Below, piece after piece: positions 1-8,115 of a stretch of 64,000 nt of DNA. Where the stretch lies: assembly GCF_014023275.1 (NCBI RefSeq), contig NZ_CP054698.1, positions 248,001-312,000 of the forward strand. The letters run 5' to 3'. The stretch's first letter is position 1. Each line of letters starts with the position of its first letter. A model generated the notes under the pieces. That model worked only from the letters and a program-made list of their open reading frames with translations, was not told where the DNA came from and searched no databases. The position numbers were made by a program, and so were the translations under genes. Source of the DNA: Nostoc edaphicum CCNP1411. Its GTDB lineage: Bacteria; Cyanobacteriota; Cyanobacteriia; Cyanobacteriales; Nostocaceae.

Positions 1-406
1 TATCGTTGTTGTAAAGTTCTTGTAACCGTTCCAAAATTCTCTGAAACTGGAAATTCTCTATGGCAATTTGCTTGGTTAAAGTGGTGGCAAACTCTGACAA
101 CTTGGTTTTTTCAAGCAGTTCCTCATATAAGTATCGACTTGCTTCTTCACTTAACACCCCTTCATAGAGCAGACCAAAATCAGAGTCAAACTCTTTTGGC
201 ACTAAGCGGCCTGGATACCAAGTTTTTACAGGTTTTTCGAGTAATGCTAAAAGACCAGTTAGAGTCCGCGGGTATGTGACAGCAGTTAACTCTAAAGCTA
301 GTTTATTAAGAGCATGACGGAGCAGTTCAGGATATGGATACCTGCCATCTCGACGGACAAACTCTGCTAAACCAAGGATGAGATTATCAAATTCATTACT
401 TCTCAT
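1..406 (-). CDS. Hypothetical protein, 3' end outside the window
   Basis: An open frame runs leftwards from an ATG at 404-406 to the window edge without a stop (135 codons visible). I do not recognise the family. The visible part is mostly helical-looking, without membrane segments or a signal peptide, and rich in Leu, Glu and Lys. It is divergent from the XRE/ImmA-IrrE pair, with 143 bases between the start codons, so the regulator may control it. In XRE/ImmA modules the adjacent divergent gene is sometimes the controlled target; here that is only inference from position. Confidence 0.55.
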   Translation of the reverse strand, partial: MRSNEFDNLILGLAEFVRRDGRYPYPELLRHALNKLALELTAVTYPRTLTGLLALLEKPVKTWYPGRLVPKEFDSDFGLLYEGVLSEEASRYLYEELLEKTKLSEFATTLTKQIAIENFQFQRILERLQELYNND

Positions 407-549
407 TGAAGGTAATCCTTCATTTAGAGGATTTTTTAACAGCACGAACTTTCTCATTCGTGATACATTTGTTTCATACAATTTACAGCATTATTTATTT
501 TGTGTCAACTAAGAAACGATTTATTCTTTTGTGATACAGGAGCAAAGGA

Positions 550-915
550 ATGGGAAGTTATCTAGATATAGAACGGTTAGCAAGCCTAGTCCGCAAAAAA
601 CGCGGTAGCAGAGGACTACGGGAAACATCGGCGGAGATTGGTAATGTCAGTCCATCAACTCTTTCAAGAGTGGAGAGTGGCAAAATGCCGGATATGGAAA
701 CTTTTCTGGCACTTTGTAACTGGCTAGAAGTACCACCTGCGGAGTTGTTTAGAACCTCAGAGGATGATCAACTGGATACGCCAGAAGCGATCGCTATTCA
801 ACTACGCGCTGACAAAAATCTTGATCCAGCGATCGCGAATGCTTTAGCATCTTTAGTTAAAGCAGCGTATCGTGATCTCTCTCAAAATGATGGCGAATTA
901 AAGCAAGATCCCTAA
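550..915 (+). CDS. XRE-family helix-turn-helix transcriptional regulator
   Basis: This 121-residue protein has a Cro/C1-type helix-turn-helix at about residues 9-65: a helix, then a turn with the typical SPSTLSRVESGKMPDM, then the hydrophobic end motif LALCNWLEVPPAELF. The C-terminal 50 residues are not a known domain to me. It probably binds DNA as a dimer. The next gene starts 4 bases after its stop and encodes an ImmA/IrrE metallopeptidase, the usual partner of such repressors: the peptidase cleaves or inactivates the repressor under stress. Co-transcription is likely. The role of this particular pair is unknown. Confidence 0.85.
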   Translation: MGSYLDIERLASLVRKKRGSRGLRETSAEIGNVSPSTLSRVESGKMPDMETFLALCNWLEVPPAELFRTSEDDQLDTPEAIAIQLRADKNLDPAIANALASLVKAAYRDLSQNDGELKQDP

Positions 916-919
916 AGAT

Positions 920-1465
920 ATGTCATTAATTCAAAGTCTATCGCCGGAATTTAGACAACGCTGTGAAGCGATCGCAACTGAACAACGAAGCTTACTTCGA
1001 GTGCGATCGTTTGAACCGTTATCCGCAGATATTCTAGCAACCAAGTTAGGAGCAAGACTTTTTACACCAGATCGGGTTCCAAATTTGGAGCCAGAGCAAG
1101 TAGCAGTATTACTTGCTAGCGATGAGTGGTCAGCAGGGATTATACGCTATAACCCACTATGGATTGTATACAACCCACGTCATGCACTTACACGGCGTGA
1201 ATCAAATTTGATGCATGAAATAGCTCATGTATTGCTGAATCATAAGCCTGTAGGCTTTGATCCTGTCACTGGACTACCAAAACGTAAACAAAACAACGAA
1301 GATGAAGCAACTTATCTAGGGGGATGCCTTCAAATTCCTAAACGTGGTCTACTGTGGGCGACACAACGCAAGATGCTGTTACCTCAAATTGCAGGACATT
1401 TTGGTGCTAGTGAGGCTATGGTGCAATTTCGCAGCAATGTGACTAATGTGCCTGTGAAATGCTGA
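920..1465 (+). CDS. ImmA/IrrE-family metallo-endopeptidase
   Basis: A 181-residue protein with the zinc-peptidase motif HEIAH at residues 99-103 (His99, Glu100, His103), inside the typical context of an Arg-rich strand followed by a helix. Acidic residues about 25 positions downstream (Glu127, Glu129) could give the third metal ligand, as in the family pattern ExEA. ImmA of ICEBs1 cleaves a phage-type repressor, and IrrE of Deinococcus cleaves the XRE protein DdrO. The gene follows the XRE gene with 4 bases between them, so its likely substrate is that regulator. The C-terminal part (residues 140-181) resembles the family's usual small helical tail. Confidence 0.85.
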   Translation: MSLIQSLSPEFRQRCEAIATEQRSLLRVRSFEPLSADILATKLGARLFTPDRVPNLEPEQVAVLLASDEWSAGIIRYNPLWIVYNPRHALTRRESNLMHEIAHVLLNHKPVGFDPVTGLPKRKQNNEDEATYLGGCLQIPKRGLLWATQRKMLLPQIAGHFGASEAMVQFRSNVTNVPVKC

Positions 1466-1636
1466 TAAGATTTCAAGATAGCTAGTTATAGAAAAATCCC
1501 AAAAGGGCTGAAAAAGGTTTATTCTCATACTCCCCACTTCCTTTTTTAAGGTAGTGATCAAAAAGTATTGCTGTCACTTTGGTTGAAAGCTAGATAACAT
1601 TAGATTCGGGCGTGTTTACTGTTCGGGAGTGCCAAA

Positions 1637-2812
1637 ATGTCTAAACAGCTGGGTCAAAAAATCGCACCTACACCTATATCAAATGATATCAATGTGGTGG
1701 ATTTGATTGATCAATACTTCACCGCTTACAACTCAGCGCGGTTGCGGGAAATCTGCCAGCTACTGAGTCGCGATGTGCTAACGGAAGGCGTCACGGTGGG
1801 AGTTAGCCTTTCCGGTGCGATGACGCCAGCAGGATTCGGGGTTTCAGCGCTTGCGCCCTTAATTCGCAACGGCTTTATTGATTGGATGATTAGCACTGGT
1901 GCAAATCTTTATCACGATATGCATTACGGATTGGGTTTTGAACTCTTTGCTGGTAATCCGTTTTTGGATGATGTGAAACTTCGCCAAGAAGGCACGATCC
2001 GCATTTATGACATTATCTTTGGTTACGATGTGTTGCTAGAAACTGATGCGTTCATCCGCAAAATTCTCCAAGGAGAAGCCTTTCAAAAGCGGATGGGAAC
2101 GGCTGAGTTTCACCATTTGCTAGGTAAATATGTCCGAGAAGTAGAAAAGCAATTGGGTGTGCAACATTCTTGCTTGTTAGCTACAGCTTATGAGTATGGC
2201 GTACCTATATATACGTCTTCTCCAGGAGATAGCTCAATTGGGATGAACGTGGCAGCTTTAGCATTAGAAGGTTCGCAGTTGGTGATCGATCCATCAATTG
2301 ACGTGAATGAGACAGCAGCGATCGCATATAATGCCCGTGAATCAGGAGGTAAAAGTGCGGCTGTAATTCTCGGTGGCGGTAGTCCTAAGAACTTTTTGCT
2401 ACAAACTCAACCGCAACTTCACGAGGTCTTGGGATTAGAAGAACGAGGACACGATTACTTTGTGCAATTTACCGATGCGCGTCCAGATACAGGCGGTTTA
2501 TCTGGAGCAACCCCATCGGAAGCCGTTAGTTGGGGTAAGATTGACCCAGAAGAGTTACCTAACACAATCGTTTGTTATACCGATAGTACGATCGCTCTAC
2601 CACTGGTGACAGCGTATGTGTTAAATAAATGCCAGCCTCGTCCACTGAAGCGTCTGTACGACAGGCGAGAAGCCATTTTAGCGAAACTGCAAAAAGACTA
2701 TCTAGCAGCCAAAACCCAACCATCGGATCAAGTTCCAGCAGCAGTTGCTGAAAGTGCTTCACAGCAAACAGCGACTTATCCCTGTGGCCGACTGATTCCG
2801 AATTCTCATTAG
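1637..2812 (+). CDS. Deoxyhypusine synthase-family protein (homospermidine-type)
   Basis: The 391-residue protein belongs to the deoxyhypusine synthase family. Visible signatures are the glycine-rich [11 protein letters not shown] segment (59-69), the TGANLYHD motif (87-94) and the active-site segment SEAVSWGKI, whose Lys301 matches the catalytic lysine that forms the enzyme-intermediate imine in eukaryotic DHS. Bacteria lack eIF5A, so bacterial members are thought to move the aminobutyl group of spermidine onto a small amine, giving homospermidine or related polyamines. Homospermidine is a common polyamine of filamentous cyanobacteria. ATG 1637 has no strong Shine-Dalgarno motif. No other polyamine gene is nearby. 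Confidence 0.85.
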   Translation: MSKQLGQKIAPTPISNDINVVDLIDQYFTAYNSARLREICQLLSRDVLTEGVTVGVSLSGAMTPAGFGVSALAPLIRNGFIDWMISTGANLYHDMHYGLGFELFAGNPFLDDVKLRQEGTIRIYDIIFGYDVLLETDAFIRKILQGEAFQKRMGTAEFHHLLGKYVREVEKQLGVQHSCLLATAYEYGVPIYTSSPGDSSIGMNVAALALEGSQLVIDPSIDVNETAAIAYNARESGGKSAAVILGGGSPKNFLLQTQPQLHEVLGLEERGHDYFVQFTDARPDTGGLSGATPSEAVSWGKIDPEELPNTIVCYTDSTIALPLVTAYVLNKCQPRPLKRLYDRREAILAKLQKDYLAAKTQPSDQVPAAVAESASQQTATYPCGRLIPNSH

Positions 2813-2813
2813 G

Positions 2814-2850
2814 GGAGTAGGGAGTAGGGAGTAGGGAGTAGGGAGTAGGG
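2814..2850. repeat. STRR, unit ggagtag, five copies
   Basis: Five perfect head-to-tail copies of the heptamer ggagtag plus two bases begin 2 bases after the stop of the deoxyhypusine synthase-like gene. This is a typical cyanobacterial short tandemly repeated repetitive sequence. Confidence 0.9.
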
Positions 2851-2994
2851 AATTTTAATATGCACCACTTCCCACTCCCCTTTCATCCCTTTTTTCCAAT
2901 CAACAAATAAGTTGTCATCTTCCCTTTGCCTTGCTAACTTTTGCTTTAAAACAAGCCTGTCGGTAACATCTTCAACGAAGACTATTGGAATCAA

Positions 2995-3165
2995 CTAAAT
3001 ATTGCCGTAGACAGGAATTGCCGCACCTCGAATATCTTTAGCAGCTTCTGAACCTAAAAAGCAAATTATTTGCGCCAAAGATTCAGGTTTAACCCATTTG
3101 TCGGAATTTTCTGCACCCATTGCTTTACGGTTGTTGGGGGTATCAATTCCATGTAGCGAGAGGGG
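2995..3165 (-). pseudogene. C-terminal remnant of a short-chain dehydrogenase
   Basis: Reading leftwards, a frame ending in TAG at 2995-2997 encodes about 55 residues that match the end of classical short-chain dehydrogenases: a GIDTPNNRKAMG segment, then SDKWVKPESLAQIICFL, then a glycine-rich end of the type RGAAIPVYG. No glycine-rich NAD-binding motif or YxxxK site remains; upstream sequence loses similarity near 3165, just before the MFS gene. It is a decayed gene end, probably cut by a rearrangement that brought the transport genes next to it. Confidence 0.6.
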
Positions 3166-3190
3166 TGTATACCTTGTGAATGTGTTGCTT

Positions 3191-4372
3191 CTATGCCCGC
3201 AAGTTGGTTATTAGTAATACGCTCAATAAACTCAAGGCTGCACTAATGATAAACATAAACGTATATCCCGTAGCACTGGCGATCGCACCACTCAGAACTG
3301 AAGCAGCAATTCCGCCAAGGTATACTACTGATACTTGAAGTGTATAATCAGTAGCGGCTGTTGCTGGTTCGCATTTATCCATCATGGAACTTAGCAATGC
3401 AGTATATGCCATACTTTGGGCTGCATTGACTGTGATACTAACAGCATACAGCACAGGTAAACTACTGATACCAATTGCAGGTATGATATATAAAAGCGTC
3501 ATCATACTGGCAGTAAAACCAAATAGAGTTAGAGAACGTAATCTTCCCAAGTGGGTAATCAAAACTCCTGCAATCAAAGCACTAACAATACGAACACTGT
3601 AACTGACAATACCCAACATTAAGCCAATATCTGAGAGCGACAAACCTCTATCAACAAAAAGTGGACGGAGCATTGTAGCTGACATCATTTCACATCCCAT
3701 ATATAGTAATACTACCAAAAGCCACGGTAATGCTTTGGGACGCGAGAGAAAGTTGATAAAAGGTTGAAAATAAGATTTAAAAAAGTTTGATTTCTGAGAT
3801 TTATTACTAACTTGTTCTTTATACAATATTACTGGAATTAAAGTCAGTAAAATTACAACTGACATAATTATCAAGCTATACCGCCAGCCGATTTTATCTA
3901 GTAGAATCAGCACTCCGCCCCCACCAATAATAGCGCCAAAAACATTTCCCCCAGCTTGAATAGCGTTTCCTAATCCTCTTTCTCGCGGTTCGAGTAAATT
4001 TACTGCTAACGCATCAGTGGCAATGTCCTGGCTGGCGGAGAATAAAAAAGCGAGAAACATACAAAAAACTAAGATATTGAAATTCTCTTGAATATCAATA
4101 AATCCACATCCAAATGTTACAAGTGCTAACAAAAGTTGAAAACAAATAATCCAACCGCGATAATGTCCTAACTTTGGCAAACTGTAGCGGTCAATAAAAG
4201 GCGACCACAGAAATTTTAATGCTGAAGGAAGAATGAGAAAACTTAACAACCCGATAGCATCCAGCGACATATTTTGTTGTCGCATAAAAACAGGTACGGT
4301 TTGGATAAAAAAGGTTGTAGGAATGAATTGAGTAGTATAAAGTGCAGCAAGCAGGATTAATTTAGCAAGCAT
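3191..4372 (-). CDS. MFS transporter, FptX/RhtX/AmpG-like, probable metallophore importer
   Basis: A strongly hydrophobic protein with about 12 membrane segments. I place the start at the ATG 4370-4372 (about 393 residues): the open frame reaches a TTG at 4447, but the extra 25 codons contain a duplicated cggaggataacaa and no good start. The N-terminal half has the LKFLWSPFIDRYSLPKLGHYR loop and the SQDIATDALAVNLL helix typical of AmpG/RhtX-like carriers. RhtX and FptX are single-component inner-membrane importers of siderophores (rhizobactin, pyochelin). The gene lies 274 bases downstream of a TonB receptor on the same strand, so the pair could carry a ligand through the outer and then the inner membrane. 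The substrate is inferred. Confidence 0.75.
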   Translation of the reverse strand: MLAKLILLAALYTTQFIPTTFFIQTVPVFMRQQNMSLDAIGLLSFLILPSALKFLWSPFIDRYSLPKLGHYRGWIICFQLLLALVTFGCGFIDIQENFNILVFCMFLAFLFSASQDIATDALAVNLLEPRERGLGNAIQAGGNVFGAIIGGGGVLILLDKIGWRYSLIIMSVVILLTLIPVILYKEQVSNKSQKSNFFKSYFQPFINFLSRPKALPWLLVVLLYMGCEMMSATMLRPLFVDRGLSLSDIGLMLGIVSYSVRIVSALIAGVLITHLGRLRSLTLFGFTASMMTLLYIIPAIGISSLPVLYAVSITVNAAQSMAYTALLSSMMDKCEPATAATDYTLQVSVVYLGGIAASVLSGAIASATGYTFMFIISAALSLLSVLLITNLRA

Positions 4373-4522
4373 GGCGATGTGCGGAGGATAACAATATGCG
4401 GAGGATAACAAATCAAAAATAGTGACAGTAAAGATAATTTTTACCAAGTTCCGTGGGTTTAAGTCCCCTAGTTTTATAACCAGTAAGTTTTGTGTTGGGG
4501 TTAAATCCCCATTAAAAAACTT

Positions 4523-4548
4523 AATTACGAATTACGAATTACGAATTA
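4523..4548. repeat. STRR, unit aattacg, three copies
   Basis: Three copies of aattacg followed by aatta lie between the MFS gene and the TonB receptor gene. Similar aattcgt or aattacg arrays occur at about 37284-37312 and 56025-56047. Confidence 0.85.
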
Positions 4549-4589
4549 TAGCGCTTCTCGGTTGAGTCCAATACAGACCTAACCCCCAG

Positions 4590-4649
4590 CCCCTTCCCTA
4601 CAAGGGAAGGGGAGCAAGATTCAAAGCCTCTCTCCTTTTAGGAGAGAGG
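4590..4649. repeat. Two adjacent perfect hairpins of a dispersed repeat
   Basis: Arms CCCCTTCCCT (4590-4599) and AGGGAAGGGG (4603-4612) form one hairpin with a 3-base loop; CCTCTCTCCT (4627-4636) and AGGAGAGAGG (4640-4649) form a second. Related sequence lies at 55870-55970. They sit between the TonB receptor and the importer, where they could weaken read-through or stabilise the receptor mRNA. Confidence 0.7.
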
Positions 4650-4720
4650 TTTGGAGAGAGGTCAGAGTGTATTGCATCCACGCGAGAACCGCTATATTTA
4701 ACATCGCTACAACCATTAAA

Positions 4721-7231
4721 TTAGAAATTAGCTTTAATTTGCACGCCATAGGTTACGGGATCGCCAAATCCTGCTGTTCCATCTGGTACTGGGAATAAGT
4801 ATCCAGAGGTGATGTAGCGAGTATCAAACAAGTTATTTGCATAGAGGTAAATGCCATATTTCTCAGCTTCGTAACCAATGCGGGCATTTACTAAAGCATA
4901 CGGTTCTTGCTTGATTTGGTTCTCATCATCAAAATAAGTAATACCATAACCACGCAATTCTGCACGAGCAAATAAGCCGGACTGACTGCGATATTGAGCA
5001 GCTAAATTGTAGGTAAATTGTGGTGCTAGGGGAACTTGATTATTGCTTAGGTCTACACCTGTATCGGAATTTAGGTAGTTTTTGTATATACTATCTACAT
5101 AACCAACTGATGCAGTTAAATCGAATCCTTTAGCTGGTTTTGCTTTCAGTTCAAATTCTACTCCAGTGGCTTTGAGGTCAACGTTGTTCACTCTGCCAAA
5201 AAACCCACTCTCATCATATTGCAAAACTTGATAGTCATTTACATCGTTGTGAAAGATTGATAGGTTAGCAATTAAACGATTATCCAGCCAAGAAGATTTC
5301 AAACCGACTTCATAACTCCAGGTTTTTTCTTCTCCAAATCTCAGTTCTGCTTCGCTATTGGCGCGGTAATTCAATCCACCCGGTCTGTAACCTTTGGCAA
5401 TAGTCGCGTATCCCATTAAACTAGGATTGAATTGATATTTCAAACCGAAGCGGGGAATCAATTCACTGTTGCTGACTTTTTCATTGTTAAATGCCGGACG
5501 CTGTGGGGTGAGAGTTCCGTCAGAGTTTACTGATTCATAAGTACTATCTGAAGAGGCATCACTAGATTCGTAACGCAAACCAGCAAATACAGTTAATGGT
5601 TCTATAAGCTGATAATCTACTTGTCCAAATACCGCGTAGGTTTGCCGATTATCGTCTCCAGTACGTCGAAATCTTCCAAATCCAGGAAAGTCGATTTGAG
5701 AATCATCAACGTTAAAGTCACGAGATTCGTAGTAACCACCTAACAACCATTGAAAACGCTCCGCCGTTTCTGGAGATTGGAAACGTAATTCTTGCGTCAA
5801 TAAAGTAGAGTCAATACCATCAATAATTTGTATTGCTCCTGTGCTTCCTGGAACAACGTTTTCTTGACGGGTAAAACGACGTGCGGTGATGGATGTGGCT
5901 CGAAAACCCTCGCTGTTATAACCAACTTTGAGAGCTTGAGTATTTGTACTGAGCTTACTGTATCCTTCAGTTTGTAAATTAACCTCGAATGGGTCAGCAG
6001 GATTTAACTTGTTGTAGGTTGGATTACCGTCATCTGTAAAGCTGTTATAGCTATTAAAAGCTACTGTCCAGTCGGGTGTAGGTGTCCACAAAAGTTGCGC
6101 TCGTGCAGCTAGGCGCGAGCGCTCGCCTATTTCATTACCTGTGGCGAGGTTGTTAATAAATCCATCCTGTCCTCGGTAAGCTCCCGCAATTCTCAGTGAT
6201 AGTTTATCGTCAACCAAAGCATCGTTGAGAGAGAATTGGAATTCGCGGCTGTTGTATCTACCGTAACTTGCACTAATTCGTGTTTCTGGTTCTGGCGTTG
6301 CTTGTCTAGAAATGATATTGACGACCCCACCAGAACTATTTCGCCCGTATAGCGTACTTTGAGGGCCTCTTAGCACTTCTATTTGTTCTAGATCGAGTAA
6401 AGCCAAGTCTAGAAAGCCGTTATAGTCAATGGGAATATCATCGATATAAAAGGCTACGCTATCCTGAGCGGTAAGGAAATTTTGATTGTTCAAACCCCGC
6501 AAACTGTAATTACTAAACTCTGTACCGCCGGAAGATGTGGGAAGAAAGTTAAAGTTGGGCGTTTGATTGGCAATATCAATTAAAGAACCAATTTGAGCAT
6601 CTTCTATTTCTTGACGAGGGATTACCGTAACACTAATGGGTACATTCTGTGCATTTTCCGGTCGTTTTTGGGCGGTAACGACTAGTTCAATATCTGGTTC
6701 ATTAGGTTTTTGGCTATCGGCTGATGGTTGAGTTTCAGGTGTTGTTGGTGTCACCCCTAAGACTAAACCTTCATCGCTGTCAAATAGTTCGACTTTTGGA
6801 GCTTGTATTGTCCCCACTATAGTAATTTGGATACTATTTGCATCCTGGTTTGCCGCCAATACTTCCGTAATTCCCGCAACTGGCTTTTCTTGACGGAAGG
6901 TGTTCCCACTTGCGAAACGCAGTTGTGCATTGGGAATATTTGCAATAAAGCTATTACCTTCTATTTTAGTTGTGGCTTGCAGCTTGTCAGATGCAGATGT
7001 TTCTAAAATCACTTCTAATCCACTAGCCGTCTGATTCAACTTTATCCCTGTTACTAGAATAGTAGACTGCTCTTGTTGAGCTAGCCACTCTTTAACACTT
7101 GTGTGAGTCAGCTTAATATCTGAAATTTGAGGAATTTGATCTTCTTTTGTGACAGCTAAAGCTTGTTGATTTATAAATATGGTAAGTATGATAATTAGTC
7201 CTAAATTTCCCAGTAGATACAGTTTCCTCAT
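4721..7231 (-). CDS. TonB-dependent outer-membrane receptor with AMIN domain
   Basis: An 836-residue receptor. Residues 1-26 are a signal peptide ending in NQQALA. Residues 45-160 form an AMIN domain, a periplasmic module typical of cyanobacterial siderophore receptors. The plug follows (about 180-320): VTAQKRPENAQNVPISV, then SLRGLNNQNF, then IEVLRGPQSTLYGRNSSGG. The rest is a 22-strand barrel ending in the sorting Phe (VQIKANF). Such receptors import metal chelates using TonB energy. The gene is divergent from the NRPS operon (885 bases between) and precedes an FptX/RhtX-like importer, which points to re-uptake of the locus's own product. No tonB/exbBD genes are in the window. Confidence 0.95.
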   Translation of the reverse strand: MRKLYLLGNLGLIIILTIFINQQALAVTKEDQIPQISDIKLTHTSVKEWLAQQEQSTILVTGIKLNQTASGLEVILETSASDKLQATTKIEGNSFIANIPNAQLRFASGNTFRQEKPVAGITEVLAANQDANSIQITIVGTIQAPKVELFDSDEGLVLGVTPTTPETQPSADSQKPNEPDIELVVTAQKRPENAQNVPISVTVIPRQEIEDAQIGSLIDIANQTPNFNFLPTSSGGTEFSNYSLRGLNNQNFLTAQDSVAFYIDDIPIDYNGFLDLALLDLEQIEVLRGPQSTLYGRNSSGGVVNIISRQATPEPETRISASYGRYNSREFQFSLNDALVDDKLSLRIAGAYRGQDGFINNLATGNEIGERSRLAARAQLLWTPTPDWTVAFNSYNSFTDDGNPTYNKLNPADPFEVNLQTEGYSKLSTNTQALKVGYNSEGFRATSITARRFTRQENVVPGSTGAIQIIDGIDSTLLTQELRFQSPETAERFQWLLGGYYESRDFNVDDSQIDFPGFGRFRRTGDDNRQTYAVFGQVDYQLIEPLTVFAGLRYESSDASSDSTYESVNSDGTLTPQRPAFNNEKVSNSELIPRFGLKYQFNPSLMGYATIAKGYRPGGLNYRANSEAELRFGEEKTWSYEVGLKSSWLDNRLIANLSIFHNDVNDYQVLQYDESGFFGRVNNVDLKATGVEFELKAKPAKGFDLTASVGYVDSIYKNYLNSDTGVDLSNNQVPLAPQFTYNLAAQYRSQSGLFARAELRGYGITYFDDENQIKQEPYALVNARIGYEAEKYGIYLYANNLFDTRYITSGYLFPVPDGTAGFGDPVTYGVQIKANF

Positions 7232-8115
7232 TTAATCCTCATACCAAAAAGTAATCTCAAATTGTCAACAAAAGGTAACAAAAATAAAGCTATTAGTAGC
7301 AAATTGACTAAAGCGTTTATGTACTAAAATTGTTTGGCTTTGTGGTAAATGTGTCAAATGACAAACTGTCAAACTTCTAAATCGCGTTCTAGCTTGAAAA
7401 TTACTGATTGATTAATTATTCTTATGGTCGAAACCAGTTGATCGATATACTTCCAAAACTCTTAATCAACAAGCATTTAAGATTCATTTGACTTATTGTC
7501 AAATATCAAAGTTCTTCTATAGCAAAATAAAAATATATTAAGATTAATTATCAATAAATACACTAATAAAAAATGGTATTATTTAATACTGTAGTTTTTC
7601 TATACATATCAAAGCTTGAAAACAGATTATAGACAACTCACCTAATCTCTGAAGCTTTTGCTAGACAAGGATATTGATGAAAAAATAGCCTAAATTTTGA
7701 ACTGCCCAAACCCTTGTTATTAAGGGATTATTATACTTGAGATGCGTTGGACTTCATACCTAGTGAGAGTATATTTTTTAACCTCTAATTAATTGGAAGA
7801 AAAATAAATAAATAGCTAAAGCTGATATGTAGTGCTTTATACTCGTTAAGACAAACAGATTTTAGATTGACAATACTCTAAAATCTGTATTAGCTTAAGC
7901 CCTAGTACTTAATTTTTTTTAAATAAAAATTTCAAGGCATTTCAAATTAATTGATGAAACTTAACCATAATAGTAGGTAATACAAACTTTTTAAAGCCTT
8001 AAAAAGTGTATAGAATAATGCATTAAAAGAAAGGTAAAAAAAGCAAAATCTTTACTTTACACGGCTGCTAGTAATAGATTCATATAGCTTGTTACGACTG
8101 CAAAAAAACTGAGAA
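7232..8115. promoter_or_regulatory. Divergent control region between receptor and NRPS operons
   Basis: An AT-rich 884-base region without a credible gene. A TGTCAAA-type word recurs near the receptor start: at about 7264, in the palindrome TGTCA-AA-TGACA (7352-7363), at about 7368, and in the perfect inverted repeat ATTTGAC-TTATT-GTCAAAT (7486-7504). These are operator candidates for a metal or other regulator and do not look like a canonical Fur box. The 300 bases before the ligase gene are A/T-tract rich and show no clear motif. Confidence 0.5.
7486..7504. promoter_or_regulatory. Inverted repeat, possible operator
   Basis: Perfect 7-base arms ATTTGAC and GTCAAAT are separated by TTATT. 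The half-site GTCAAA recurs at 7354 and 7369, closer to the receptor gene. Regulator unknown. Confidence 0.4.

Noticed and set aside
2809..2994. 61-codon leftward frame
   Set aside because: Its end is translated ggagtag repeat. The start (VEDVTDRL) looks faintly like the end of a PAS domain, but it is too short to support.
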